Shown: positions 1 through 14,800 of the stretch, piece after piece
How the letters are laid out: every line of letters begins with the position of its first letter
Position numbering within the stretch: position 1 is the first letter of the stretch
Assembly (NCBI GenBank): GCA_025642075.2
Contig: JAODUO010001178.1
Location: 127,501-191,500, forward strand
DNA from: Ridgeia piscesae
Lineage: Eukaryota; Annelida; Polychaeta; Sabellida; Siboglinidae
Direction: 5' to 3'
Length of the DNA stretch: 64,000 nt
Made by a program: the position numbers and the translations under genes
Notes under the pieces: generated by a model
Database searches by the model: none
Seen by the model: the letters and a program-made list of their open reading frames with translations, nothing else
What the model was told of the DNA's origin: nothing

Positions 1-117
1 GAAGATAGCATTGAGAGGTTAGAATTTTTTCTAGTCAGCAAAATGTATTGTGTGCTGCAGAAAAGCAAATAGAGGAGCATTCCAGAGGAGAGAAAGAAGA
101 CAAGCCGAACAGCCATC
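1..117 (+). other. Probable 5' UTR / upstream edge of the gene
   Basis: Only 117 bases precede the start codon. The stretch just before it is purine-rich and the start context (agccatcATG) is acceptable. A short upstream ATG at 43 would open a nine-codon reading frame ending at 72 if this stretch is transcribed. A CAG at 58-60 could also be an acceptor for a non-coding first exon outside the window. No TATA box or other promoter element can be recognised. Confidence 0.35.
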
Positions 118-169
118 ATGTGGTTCAAGGCGGCAGTGGCTGTTGCCACAGTGCTGATTCAGCTATCAG
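118..169 (+). CDS. Exon 1: start codon and signal peptide
   Basis: The exon starts MWFKAAVAVATVLIQLS, a Lys followed by a hydrophobic run of about 12 residues, typical of a secretory signal peptide. It ends TCAG|GTAACA after 52 nt, leaving one base of a codon (phase 1). Joining to 6697 completes the codon as Ala, and the next residues GSA fit a signal-peptidase site. The start was chosen because it is the only ATG giving a signal peptide in the frame the later exons need. Confidence 0.85.
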
Positions 170-2413
170 GTAACATGTCACATTCACTTTTAATACATTG
201 TGTTACTGGCAAGAGGAATACAAATTGCATTTCCTGCATTAAGTCTAGTCTCGCTTAACCGACAGTTGCTTGCCTTTGTTAACATGCAAAGAAGACAATT
301 TAGCTGATAATATATATTTTGACTGCTCACTGCTGTTGAATCACTGTTTGGTATTAATTCATAATTATTTATATTATTAATGTTTATGTAGTCGTATGTT
401 TTTGATAATAAAATTACACTACAAAATGTTGATACATAACATAAAAAGTAGAAGATGGGTCATTCCGTGTGAACGCAACCAGTGGGGTTGCTGTTATCTC
501 TTAGATGTTTAATAGATTAGTATGGTGGGAGCCTTTGGTAAGATTTGCAAGAATCCAAAATTTGAGCGTTCTAGGTTAAATAGTTTTCAAGTTATGGCAG
601 TTTGAAACTTGGGACTTAGACATTTTTCGACAGCTTGTTAAAAATAAATCATTTTATTCACATTTCACTAGTCAATATCTTCTGCACTCTTTAGCTTGTG
701 TCAGTGAAATTGTGTGGAGTTGTTCTGTATAATATAGAGATTATATAACTGCAATTAGAACATAAATACAGTGTATGGTTAATGTGCAGCAAGATGATAA
801 ACACCATGATTTATTCAGAATATCACTCACGGGAGGGTTTTCAAACCCTGATTGTGAGCAAAATACACAAACGTTAGACCCAAGTTGTACATATTTGATA
901 CCTAAACACACATATGTGCAAATCTAAGAAATATGGCAGGTCTGCTTGCCTTAATTATAAATCTGTACATGACCAACTTCCGACCCAAAAAAAGTCGAAG
1001 CATAGCTTGTATTATCACAAAACGTTTTCTTGGTGTTAGTTCATTTCTGTAACTCAAATAATTAGTAAGTCTCAATATCCTTCCGACCTTCCTTTACCAA
1101 AAAATTGCATACGTCTGGGTGTCCCAACTTTTAAAATAAATTGCTTGTGATATATGAGAGGGTTTTCAGACATTGACTGCAAGCTAAATATAGATGGTTA
1201 AATGAACTGTTGTGTGTATTTGATATAAATATATATATACATAACATTGTGTATTATCAGAGCAACATGACATGCCTGGTGGTCTTAATTATGAAGCTAC
1301 ACATACCCAAATGTGTTACATTTTATATTTCTTTAAAAATTACTAAACTTCCAACCCTAGAAGTTCAATATGGATTAGAAGGTATTGTTATCAAACTTTT
1401 ACCAGGCATAAATCAGTCCAAAGACAAAATAACAAGTAACTCGTGATATCCTTCCATGCTTCCTTCTCAAGAAGAATGAGGACCCATTGTCATAACTTTT
1501 AAAATAAATTGCTTGTGATATACGAGAGGGTTTTCAGATATTGATTGCAAGCTAAATATAGATGGTTCACTGAACTGTTGTGTGTATTTGATATAATATA
1601 TGGATAACATTGTGTATTATCAGAGCAATATGACATGCCTTATGGTTTTAATTATGAATCTACACATATACAAATGTCCTACATTTTATATTTCTTTAAA
1701 ATTCGCAAACTTCTAACCCTAAAAGGTCAATATGGATTATAAGGTATGTTATCAAACTTTTACCAGACATAAACCAGCCCCATGCTGGGTCCCCATGGGT
1801 CCGCATTCTTCTTGACAAGGAAGCATGGAAGGATATCGAGAGTTATTTAGTTTTTGGACTGGTTTATGCCTGGTAAAAGTTTGATAACAATACCTTCTAA
1901 TTCACATTGACTTTTTTGGGTTGAAAGTGTGCTAATTTTAAAGAAATATAAAATGTAAGACATTTGGGTATGTGTAGATTCATAATTAAGACCGTCAGGC
2001 ATGTCATATTGCTGTGATAATACACAGTGTTATGCATATATATCAAATACACACAATAGTTCATTTAACCATCCATGTTTAGCTTGCAATCAATGTCTGA
2101 AAACCCTCTCGTATATCACAAGCAAATTATTTTAAAAGTTGTATCAATGGCCCATTGTTCTTGAGAAAGAAGCATGGAAGGATATTGAGAGTTACTTGTT
2201 ATTTTGTCTTTGAACTGGTTTATGCCTGGTAAAAGTTTGATAACAATACCTTCTAATCTACATTGACCTTTTAGGGTCGGAAGTTTGCTAATTTAAATGA
2301 AATGTCAAATATGTGATACTTGGGTATGTGTAAACTCATAATTAAGACAGCCAGGCATGCCATATTTGCTCTGATAATACACAATTTTATGCATACATAC
2401 ATACATATATATA

Positions 2414-2444
<31 letters not shown>

Positions 2445-5400
2445 CAAATAGACACAACAGTTAATTGAAACATCTATATTTAACTTGCAATGAATGTCTG
2501 AAAACCCTCGTATATCACAAGAAATTTATTTTAAAAGTTGCAGCATCCAAACGTGTGCCATTTTTATTGTAAGGGAAGCTCGGAAGGATATTGGGACTTA
2601 CTAGTTATTTGAGTTATAGAAATGAACTAACACCTAGAATAAGTTTTGTGATAATACAAGCTAATCCTTATCGACTTTTTTGCATCGGAAGTTGGTCATT
2701 TCTAAAGAAATTTAATAACGTACCATCTTTGCACATGTACAGATTCATAATTAAGGCAGCCAGACCTGCCTTATTTCACAGATTTGCACATATTTATGTT
2801 TCGTTACCAAATATTACAATTTGGGTCTAAGGCGTGTGTATTTTGCTCACAATCAGGGTCTGAAAACCCTCCCGCGGGTGATATTTTGAATAAATCATGG
2901 TGTTTATCATCTTGCTGGACATTAACCATACACCGTATTTATGTTCTAATTGCAGTTATGTAATCTCTATATTATAGAGAACAACTCCACCCAATTTCAA
3001 TGACACAGGCTAAAGAGTGCAGAAGATATTGACTAGTGAAATATGAATAAAATTATTTATTTTTAACAAGCTGTCAAAAAATCCCAAGTCTCAAATTTCA
3101 AACTGCTGTAACTTGAAACCTATTTAAGCTAGAATGTGCAAATTTCTGATTCTTGCAAATCTTATCAAAGGCTCTCACTATATTGATCTATTCAAAAATC
3201 TAAGGGATGACGGCAATCAATTTCTGGAATTATGCTTGCATTCTAGATGCGCCACCTAGAGACTTTGCATTAAACATTTTATTTCCTTAATTGGTCCGAG
3301 AACCAAACATTATCTCTATCCAGATTTGGTGAAAAGCCGCATACTAAACAACATTTCCAATTCATTAATGTTCTAAGCAGTTATGAGCAACGATGAAGTG
3401 ATGTAGCCGAGCAATGTATAATAAACGTTATGTGAACATTCTTCTTGTGTAGTAATCAGTTATAACAAAGGTGAGACTGTATCATGGCAATATCATATAA
3501 TTGTGAAATTACCACGCCCCATTGTATGTTTAAACAGAAAGAGTACCTGGTATTGACATGCTTTTAATACATGGCTCATGTTTTTATGAAATCAACTATT
3601 TTTCAATAAATTGGGAAATTTGGTGTTGCATAATTTAAAGAATGTTTTGGACAGGTTCTGACACACCTGGTCAATTTTGTGTAGATAATATATATATCAG
3701 CATGCTCTCATGTTCAGCAAAATTCGTTAATGAGTTTTGTTAATTTCTCTAACCCATTTTATTCTGAAGCTAGTGCAGACAAGTTGCAGCCAGTCCCTGA
3801 TCATTTCCTCAAATCAATCTGTCGGCATTAAAAATGACATGCCTTCATTTAAAATGAATAACTTTATTGTTTCTCAATCATTTTTTAAATTTGACATACC
3901 TTTAGAAAGTAGATCAAATAAACTATAAAGTCGCATTGACAAACTCATAGTTTTAATATTTAATACAAGGTTAGAATTTTGCTTTAAATGAGTGGGGCCC
4001 ATGCAACAAATGCACGTTTACATCGCATTGTAACTATAACTTTATTCAACACAATTCACAATAAACATCATGGTTATAGCCTATGTAGCAGCTTAATTAG
4101 TAAATACTAATGATAATTTCAAGAGATCAAATTGGAGGGTTGTAAATTTTCCTCTGAATCAGAGCTGGTTGAAACCTGTAGATCTTGCTTTTTGGGCTGC
4201 CAGGGATAATAGATGGCAACACGAGGTCGCCTCTTCATGGCCCGTCCACACACCCACATCAGCTTAAGCGACTGTGCGAGGTCCTGTTCCTTCACCCATT
4301 CACGTTATTTTATTTCTGGTAAAGTCAAGAAGCAATATTTGTGTAATTGCTGAATCAATCTGGCTTTAAATGGAACAAAAGCATGTATAACTTAGAGTTT
4401 TGTTGATTTACTAAATACAGTCGCGCCTCGTTATAACGCGGTAGTTGGGGTCCACGAAATGGAACCGCGTTGTAAACGAGGCGCGTTATAGATTATATTC
4501 CGCCAGGGGGGCGCCACCCCCCCCCCCCCCAACACCACAACAGCAGTCAATGTGCTGGTTGCACTGTGTATGCGTGATTTATAAAACTGACATTGAAACC
4601 AACGTAAATGTGTATTACGTTAAAATAATATACACTGTCGAATGTTGAACTGAGTAAATCTTGCGAATGGTGTACAGTTTTGAAATAAATTCAGAGCCAA
4701 CGCGCTTCGTCTGGCGATGCGAACTGAGGCAGAGCGATAACACAGTACGTGGTCGCGGTCTAAAATAACCTTGAATTGACATGTTGCCGAAGTCGGTCAA
4801 ATATTAATACTTATACTAATTGCGCTCACTGTTGGCTTAATTTCATCTTTTAATCAATCCCAAAATATAAATTTAGATCGCACATATACCGTGCCGATTT
4901 ATAATGCAATTCACTGTGGTTCGAGGCTACTGTGGTTCACACGCAGTTGATGAATTCGTATATTTGCACACAAGTAAATGTTTTTTCGTATACGTAGTGA
5001 AGAAAACATAACATAACTTTAGCCTGCCATTTCAGTACCATAATTATTTTTTGTCACCGCCCGATTCGTAAGCAATTTAATTGCCATTTACAAGCCGGCG
5101 AAGGCGCCCGTTCGCGGAAGCCACAGTGAACGGGCGCCTTCGCCGAAGCCACAGCGAACTGGCAGGAGACAAACGCGATTGATATCGGCGCAAACAAACA
5201 GGACTTTGTACCAAATTTACTGTGCCTAAAGTTAATTAAATGCATTCAAAGGAATTGGTAACGTTTTAAACAAACACTTAAGAAATTACCACACAAACCA
5301 AGCGCTGGTTACACAATAGATCGGTTTGAAAAACGATTGGATTGGTGCCCCGAAGCCGACGCCAGAGCAGAAGCCAGGGGCACAACAAACTCAGCAACGC

Positions 5401-8400
5401 AGTTGTACTTCTGTGTTAAATTTCTTAATATCAATAAAAAAATTCTAGATACACCTGTACAAGACAAACATAAGGACTTCATAAAAATAAATGACAGTTA
5501 ATTACAGCGTTATTGTTAGCTGTAGCGCCCATTTCCCCCCTGGCGGCAGAAATTCGGGGTCCACGACCGACCGCGTTATAGCGAGTCGCGTTATAGCGAG
5601 GCGCGACTGTATGTACTTGTTAGGTTCTGGTCTTGCAAACAGTACAGTGTTACATTGAATATTAAGCCTGAAAGCAACAGTGAATTTTCCACTGGTTGGA
5701 AGGAATGCATGTATCTTGCTTCCATTCATTGTTAGCTCATCATGAAATGTAACACAATATCATAGTTATCTTAATATTTCTCATTTTAACCACGTTTACT
5801 AATTTTGATAGTTGATACTGAATAATTCTTTACATTGTGTGTCTCTTACTTGACTTACATATCAAAAATATATTGTGGACTGTCAAAGCCCAGCGCTGGG
5901 CTATGAGTACTTACTGACAATCCTGGCTAGACTCTCCAGGCTGTTTTGACTGTGTTTTATTGTCTTCTTCATTCATCTTTTCATTTTTACCGCCATTCGT
6001 GTACTTTAAAACAGTACTGGGCTACTGGCTATAAACAATGCTTGATGTGTATTTACCTACATACCTATTGCCATAGCATTATGGAGAGTGACAGTTGTCA
6101 GTTGGTTCCACTTCGATGGCTTCAAAGTATGTCTTCACAGATAAATGTCGCATCAAATACCATGACCGTCCATCTTATAGTGTCTACTCACATGTCTGCC
6201 TTCTTGTCATCACCAGCAGTAAATTAGCAGAATTATCCTTCAAAATACGTCAACATTTAACGGTCTTTGCGACTCAATGCCATCTTTGATTTCTCTTAAG
6301 TTTGGGGTTACCCGCTTTGTACTGCAAATACCTAAAGAACGGTACTGATTGGATGAAAACTGGGTTTCCTGGTGATACCAATATACTGACGTCATTCAGT
6401 GTTAACCAGCCAATGGGATTTCAAAACGTCAGAATGCGGGGAAACCGTGCCAAGTGCAAACTACGACTAGAATCGTTTTCCGGATAAAATGGGTTAAAAT
6501 GCACCTAAAACAGTAATGGGAGCAGTTTTGGGTGTTTACCCACTGTTCACACAACACAACATTCCGCTTTTCCCATAAGTTTAATCTGGTGCTACTTGCC
6601 GATGTGTTGAGTGGGATCGTGTTCATCTTGAAGCTTTTCGATTTCATTGATTACAGTCAGCACAGCAGTGGTGATGAACATTATGTTATTTTGTAGCTGG
6701 GAGTGCATTGCCGTATGTCGAACTCCTCAGTCGGGCCAAGCGAGGTGAGTTCATTCCAGATGTTATTTTGCAGAGAAAAAATCTTATTTTAATAACTGCT
6801 GCATAAAAAGCCTTAATTGAGCCGCATCAAGCTACAGTCGATGGAAGCAATGTTTTCAAACATTTCTCTAAACATTGTAAGGGTAAAAATTTCAAAGGCT
6901 ATAGAAACACCCATTTTGAAACTCATTCATGTATCAGAAACCTGAATTGAAACTGATGGTTCAAGCACAAAAGGTAACACACTAGTCATTTCACTAAATT
7001 CAACATGGTAGTTATGCTGACAGCATATGGCCTATGTAAATTTCAGTTGCATGGTGATGTCATAGTAAGTACTAAGTAGTAACACTTGTGTACATTTTTA
7101 TTTCTTTGGGCTGAAGGCCCAACACATTTATGACATCAATCTGTGTGTGCTGTTAGTTCCCATATCTCAGAAATCAGGATCTTGCAGAGACTTCTTAGGG
7201 TACTGCCACTAAGCACAAGACATTTGTATTTGATTTACTGCATTTCTGGCCATCTTCTATGAGTAGCCAAAGAAAATTCCAATTAGATGATTGTGGTGAA
7301 CAGACTAGGCAGTTACTGTGATTCACCAAAATATATATAATGCATAATAAATCTCACAAACCAAAGGACAATATAGTCCAAAGGACTTCAGGGCCTCTTG
7401 GTCCTTTTTTATAATCATGCTTTCCTGTCCAATTTCAGGGACATGCACGGACATTAGCGGCTGCGACACTTGCTCAAATCCCGACATGCAGTGCACTGCA
7501 TGTGCGCCTGGAGAGGTGATGTCTGATGACAAAAAGGAATGTCTTGGTAAGTCTGCAGCATTCTCATCCAAATGTCATGGGTGGGTGAAACTTACCATTA
7601 TATGTTTGACCATGCACATCTTGATGAGAAACTAAAAATGGACATGGTACAGCCGAGATGCAAATGGAGTGTTTCACTTGTGACTTGTGTTTAACACTAC
7701 AATTTGAAAGACAAATCTTGTCACGGCGAGAAAATGAAATATATTTTGCAATGTGTATTAATTATGGTAATTTGATCTCTTTCTGTGGTCATTTGCTTTC
7801 TTGGAACAACTACGCCATATCTACCAATATGTGATGTATTTGAGAGAGAGAGGGGAGAGAGAGACAGAGAAACATTAAGCTGGTTATTGTTCAATGGACA
7901 TATTTAGTTATCAGTCATTCTCCAGGTGGCGCCACTATGGCACATTTAGAAATTGGAATTTTGTGCACTCCATACCTAAGTGGCAACAACAGATATTAAA
8001 TGATTGTCGGAACGAGTTTGATTTATTGCTTCGTTTTAAATATTAAATAAATGAAAAGCACTAATGGGAATACGTGATAGCTATAATGGTAAGTAGTTTT
8101 ATATTTATCACAGAATTAATTGATTTATTAATTCATGCAAAAAAAATTTAAAACATGAATAATTATTGTATATTTTAGCTCTAGATAATAAAAGCAACAG
8201 GTATTTGTGGATGTCTGTGAATACAGATAATCTACATTTTGTGTTTAACCCTATTATTAGTGGCAACTATTTCTCACAAAGGTTAAATGGGTAGTGCGTA
8301 TGAACTCACTGTGACCTTGTCTGTTTCAGCGTGTGACACTAACTGCAAAAGTTGTGACAAGAACGGTGCAAAAAAATGTGACCCTGGAAAGTGTAATGAA

Positions 8401-8819
8401 GAATTCGGATTGGATTCAAGTGATTCAACCTGCAAAGGTAAGTTTAAGACTTTATTATCGTAAGAAGTGTCTGTTGCAGTCGTGACACAGCTGCGCATGA
8501 TCAGTCTTTGTCATGAGATTTATGCCAACAGTAAGATGGAAGTGTCAAGGTCATTGTAATTTCCTGAACAAATTATCTTAGCATATGAATTGTTTCAGCT
8601 GTAATCATGCTTATATAATCACGAGGATAAAATCTGTCTAAAACATCATACAATTTGCTACAACACAATTAAACAGACACACACAAAAATGTTCTGTTAT
8701 TTACCATATATGTTTAGTTATTTACTGTATGTTATGCCCATGTTTACTGTAAGTTTATACATACATATATATATATATATTTCTATATATATACATATGT
8801 ATGTAAAACTATGTGTGTG

Positions 8820-8878
<59 letters not shown>

Positions 8879-11800
8879 ATATTTGTGACATGGATGTATT
8901 GTATGTAGTATTTGAAAAGTCTTGGTCAAACACTTCTCTCTGTGTGACTACAGTACAACCTGTCACTAATGTTTAACCTTGCCATCAGTGATAACTATTT
9001 CACAACAAAGTTGAACGGATCGTATGAAAGAATTCACTGTGACCTTGTCTGTTGCAGCGTGTACCTCTAACTGCAAGAGTTGTGACAAAAACGGTGCAGG
9101 ATCCTGTGACAAAGGAATGTGTCATGTCGGTTACGTGTTTGATTCAGCTGATTCAAAGTGCAAAGGTAAGTGAGACACTTTATCTTCATAAGGGGTGTCT
9201 GTTGTAGTCGTGACAGCTCCACATGTCAGTGTTTGTCATGAGATGTATGTCAGTGCACCACAGCTCTCCACCAAGTGCTGACAGGTTCAGTTGTGCACGA
9301 CTTCAACATCCACACTGTCAAAGCCAGTATCCACAAATACAGTATCTCAGTTTCCTGAACTCTAGTGTTCTTTTTGTAATTATGTTCCAAGTTCAGATAC
9401 ATCATTTGAATGATCATCATAAACCTTTTCCATGTCAAAGATTGTTGTTTTCATATTCTGAGTTCAACAGTAAGATGGAAGTATCAAGTCCATCGTAATT
9501 TCCTGAAGAAATTATCTTGGTATATAAATCGTTTCAGTTGTAATCATGCTTAGATAATCATGAGCATAGAATCTGTCTAAGACTCCATAACATTTGTTAC
9601 AATAGACACACAAATGTTTTGCCTTAGATGAGTCTTCTGACCCTACGTTTAGTTATTTACCATTCATTATACCATGTTTACTCTAATAATCTATATGGAT
9701 ATTATTATTTATTTATGACATGGCTGTATTGTATGTAGTATTTGCAATGTTTGGTCATGCTTGGATAATCATGAGCATAAAATATGTTTATAAGACATCA
9801 TACCCTGTTTACGCGCGCGTGCGTGTGTGTTTAACCTAGCCATCTCGTTTTTTTATTTGTTTTAGCATACTGAGGAACAATAAGTAATGTAACGACTGTG
9901 TTATTTTATTTTACTGTTTCATGTATAGGCTTATATTTATAATGTTTATATATATACATATGTATATATTTATTTTAATAATAATTTATAATCCATATAT
10001 ACATATTATCTATTTTAATAATAATTTATCATCCAATTTTAGCTACTATTTATACATTTATGTAAAGCGCCTGAGAGCAATACTGTTGATTAGGCGCTAT
10101 ACAAATAAATTGTATTATTATTATTAACTATTTCTCAGCAGAGTTGAGCGGGTCATATGGAAGAACTCACCGTGACCTTGTCTGTTTCAGCGTGTGCCTC
10201 TGACTGCAAAAGTTGTGTCTCCAGCGGTACAGGGAAATGTGACGAGTGTAATGAGGGATTCGTGTTGGTTTCTTCAAAGTGCGAAAGTAAGTGAGACACT
10301 TTGTTATTCATTAGAAGAGTCTGTTGCAGTCGTGACACAGCTGCACGTGGTCAGTCTTTGTCATGAGATGTTTACCAGCAGCAATATGGAAGAGTCAAAT
10401 TAATTGTAATTTCTCGAACAAATTCTCCTTGCATATGAATTGTTTAAGTTATAATTATACTTGGATAATCACAAGTATAGCATCTGTATAAAACATCGTA
10501 ACATTTTGTACAACAGACATACAAAAATGTTCTGCCTTAAAGGAGACTCCTGACCCTATGTTTAGTTATTTACCATACATTACATAACGTTTACCGTAAG
10601 TGTACATAAGTATAATTATTATGTATTTCTGACAGAGGTGTATTGTAAGAAATATTTGAAATGTCTTGGTCAGATAAAACAAACTCTTCTCTATGTGTGA
10701 TTACAGTATAACATGTCACTAGTATTTAACCCTGCCATCAGTGGCAACTATTTCTCAGCAGAGTTGAGATGGTCATATGAAAAAACTTACTGTGACTGTC
10801 TGTTTCAGAGTGTGCCTCTCCACTGCAAGAGTTGTGTCTCCAGTGGTGTGGGAAAATGTGACACTGGAAAGTGTGATGACGGATTTGGCTTGGATTCAAC
10901 TGATTCAACGTGCAAAGGTGAGCGAGACATTTTATTATCATTAGAAGTGTCTCTTGCAGTCGTGACATAGCTGTACGTGGTCAGTCTTTGCCATGAGATT
11001 TATGCCAGTGTCTGCTGATGGTTTCATCTGGTACATCATCTCAATCATCATCATCATAATCATAAACCTCTTCCTTGTCAAAGATCATTGTTTTTCATAT
11101 TCGGAGTAAACAATAAGATGGAAGTATCAAGTTCACCGTAATATCCGGAACAAATTCTCTAGGCATTGTTTCAGTTGTAATCATGCTTAGATATTCACGG
11201 GCATAGAATCTGTCTAAGACATCATAACATTTGGTACAACAGACATACAAATGTTCTGCCTTAGACGAGTCTTCTGACCCTACGTTTAGTTATTTACCAT
11301 TTATTATACCATGTTTACTATAATAATTTATATTATTGTTTATTTATGACATGGATGTATTGTAGTATTTGAAATGTCTGGTCAAATAAAACAAACTCTT
11401 CTCTATACGTGACTAACATGTCACTAATGTTTAACCCTGCCATCAGTGGTAACTATTTCTCAGCAGAGTTGAGCGGGACATATGGAAGAACTCATCGTGA
11501 CCTTGTCTGTTTCAGAGTGTGCCTCTGACTGCAAGAGTTGTGTCTCCAGTGGTGCAGGAAAATGTGACTCTGGAAAGTGTAACGATGGATTCAGCTTGGA
11601 TTCAACTGATTCAACGTGCAAAGGTGAGTGAGACACTTTAGTGGATTCTTTAGAAGTGTCTGTTGGTTGGTCTTTGTCATGAAATGTATTCCACTGCTCC
11701 ACAGGTCTACTGGTGGGTTCATCTGGTACATCATCTGAATCATTATCTAAATCATCGTCATAAACCTTTTTTGTCACAGATTGTTGTTTGTATATTCTGA

Positions 11801-14800
11801 GTTCAACAATAAGATGGATATTTCAGGTTCATTACCCGGGCAGATTGGCAAATTATCTAGGCTTTTGAACAGTCACAATAAAATTAGTCTAAATCATTGT
11901 ATCATTTTGTACAACAAAGATATACAAATGTTCTGTGATTGAGTATGGTACAATGGGTCACTAATGTTTAACCAGTGTCATCAGTGGCAACCGTTTTTTC
12001 AGCAAAGTTCAACAGTCATGTGAATGAACTCAGTGTGGCCTTGTCTGTTCCAGGGTGTTCATCTGACTGCAAGAGTTGTGACAACAACGGTGCGGGCAAG
12101 TGTGACAGTGGAGAATGTAAAGCTGGATACGGGTTGAATTCTCAATCACAGTGTGCAAGTAAGTCAGAAAATGTATTATCATTAGAAATATATTTTGAAG
12201 TAATGATTCAGCTGCGCTCTTTTGGCAATTGCATTGATTTAGGCACATAGCGTTATGCAGAGACCCGTTCACCCATCATTTTGATGGGTAAAACCCATTT
12301 GGTTTGCAAAAATCTTCCAAAAATCATATGTATATTGTCAATTATGCCTAAAATATGTGTGTTACACGTGTGTTGTAGTTTATTTCACATCTGAATTGGC
12401 TTGTATGTAGATGAGTTAACAAAAATAAACTTAACATGCACTTGTCCACCACAAACATCTTTGGTGCTTGTCGCTGCCATTACTCTCAAGCTACCTTTGG
12501 TTTGACTTCCTCCATGATTTCTTGATAGTCAAACCAACAGTGGCATGTGTAAAGACAAATCTATATTACCCTTTGTCACACTAGACCCCCTCAATCCTCA
12601 CTATGACATGCACAATGTATGACACTTGAGGATACACATTGTTTTTGGTTTGTGTTTAATGTGTGATGTTAACTGGGTAATGCTGATGATAACACTTGTG
12701 TAGTAGAATGGTGACTGGTTGTAGGTTGTGCCAGCAACTGTGATGTGTGTTTGAACGACACAATCTGCTCCACGTGCTCCACAAAGTACGGCAAGAACAA
12801 GGGCAACATGTGTGAAAGTGAGTAGCACAAGTCATAGTGTAACAACAGCTTACAGATGCTCTTGTCCGCATCTGCAACATGTTTATACAAGTCATAGTGT
12901 AACAACAGCTTACAGATGCTCTTGTCTGCATCTGCAACATGTTTATACAAGTCATAGTGTAACAACAGCTGACAGATGCTCTTGTCCGCATCTGCAACAT
13001 GTTTATACAAGTCATAGTGTAACAACAGCTGACAGATGCTCTCTGTGAAACACTGGCATCTGCAACATGTTTATACATATGCCAGTAATGGGATTCAACA
13101 TGTTATAAAATAGTTATCAATGCTCCGCATTAACTGTTAAAAGTTGTTTAACAAATACATAGCAATGTTAACAGATTTGTGAAAAACAGTTTACAAGAGT
13201 CGATCGCATCTGCAGATGTTTTAAGTCTGTGTAAAACCTCGATTCCATGATAAGATGCAGTACAGGCCTTTGATTAACTTTACTCTATTGAACATGTACA
13301 ATTTTGCATAATATTTTTACAAAAGTAACAAAGATGACAGTTCTTATCCGCTTAATTTCTATGATTTAACACTGGTATGCTGCCGGACTGTGTCATCAAG
13401 TTACAAGGAAATGCCATTCAATGTAACTTAGTGTTGATGTAAACTGGTGTTATGTTTAACTTTAAGATACAGATCGAAACCATGTTTAGTAATCACATAA
13501 TGAAATTTGGTGATAGTTGACGAAATATCGAGTATTAATTTGTGATAGTGACGAAACCATGCGAGGTAATCACTAATGAAACTGGTGATGTTAACTTTAT
13601 GATAGTGACGAAACCATGCGAGGTAATCACTAATGAAACTGGTGATGTTAACTTTATGATACTGACGAAACCATGCGAGGTAATCACTAATGAAACTGGT
13701 GATGTTAACTTTGTTTTCTCAGAAACTGAGTTCTAAAGGCCCGCTGTGATTTGTTTCAGACTGTCCTGCCAACTGTAGGACTTGTGAAATCAAAAATGGA
13801 GTGATTAGCTGCAAAACAAATGGATGTGATCCTACTTCCGTGTACAACAACGGCAAATGTCACTGTGAGTGAAACGCCACGTAAAATAAACCATTAATGA
13901 TTAATAATTTGAATGATTATTAACAAATAAATTTTTAATGTAAAGTACAGTACATTCATCAGAAAACATGCATGGAATCATAAAAAAGCTTTAAAAGAAA
14001 ATTGTTGTAAATATGATTATATTAAAAGATTACAATAAAAAACCTTGTATGATGTATTTAGAAATTGGTATATGATGTGATACAGTTTTCAAAAATATTA
14101 AGAAAATTACATAAGTAGTTATGGTATATCAAAAGATAATTGTTATATAATAATAAACTAATTAAGTAAATAAATTAAATTAACTCATAAATGTGTGTTT
14201 ATAAAAAGTTACCTACAGCGCATTGGAAGCCAGCCAATATCATTGGAAGTCAGGTTTGATAAATGAGTTTTAAGGACGTCCCGAACCTGGTCAGGGTGTT
14301 TGTCTGACACATTTTTCTGGCTAACTCTTCCGAAGAGCGGCTCCAGACCCTGAGACTTTGTAGTATGGAACCACCAGCAAACACAGACCAGCAGACCAGA
14401 GACTGTGTATACAGTGGGCCAACTGCTTTGTGCTGTCAGAAAGATCACTGGTTGTGTTTGCAGCGTGTCCTGACCACTGCTCCAGCTGCACCTACGGAAG
14501 CAGCGGCCCAGAGTGTACTACGTGTCTTTCTGGGTTCACCAAGACAGCTGATAAGAAGTGTCAAGGTAACACCAACTACAATTTACATGTTTTATGTTTA
14601 TAAGGCACCATTACATTTCTGTGCTTTCTGTAAACTAATGGTAAAGATCATAATTTAAAGAAATACTGTTATTATTGTCCAACCGATTTATTCAGTTTGG
14701 TCAAGTTGATATATTGTTTGTTAGAATAAACAAATTGGCATTTATCTCTTACATTTTCATAGGGTCACATCCATTGATATTTATACAATTATCTGGTTAC

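Larger units (their letters stand above)
170..6696 (+). other. Intron 1 (6.5 kb) with repeats and transposon
   Basis: This long first intron holds a fold-back repeat (about 460-3240), a TA-flanked transposon (4418-5609) and two segments (about 3720-3960 and 6060-6490) similar to the introns at 36960-38290 and 45054-46400. The remaining stretches (170-459, 3241-3719, 3961-4417, 5610-6059, 6491-6696) show no gene or RNA I can recognise. Confidence 0.6.

Noticed and set aside
5054..5245. Similar short frames in both transposon copies (minus strand here, plus strand at 39446-39640)
   Set aside because: Conserved between copies only because the DNA is; too short and with no DDE or helix-turn-helix motif, so not a transposase.
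12656..13078. Minus-strand frames of up to 140 codons reading tandem Cys- and Tyr-rich peptides
   Set aside because: They arise from the 60-bp minisatellite beside exon 10, which itself is firmly on the + strand.
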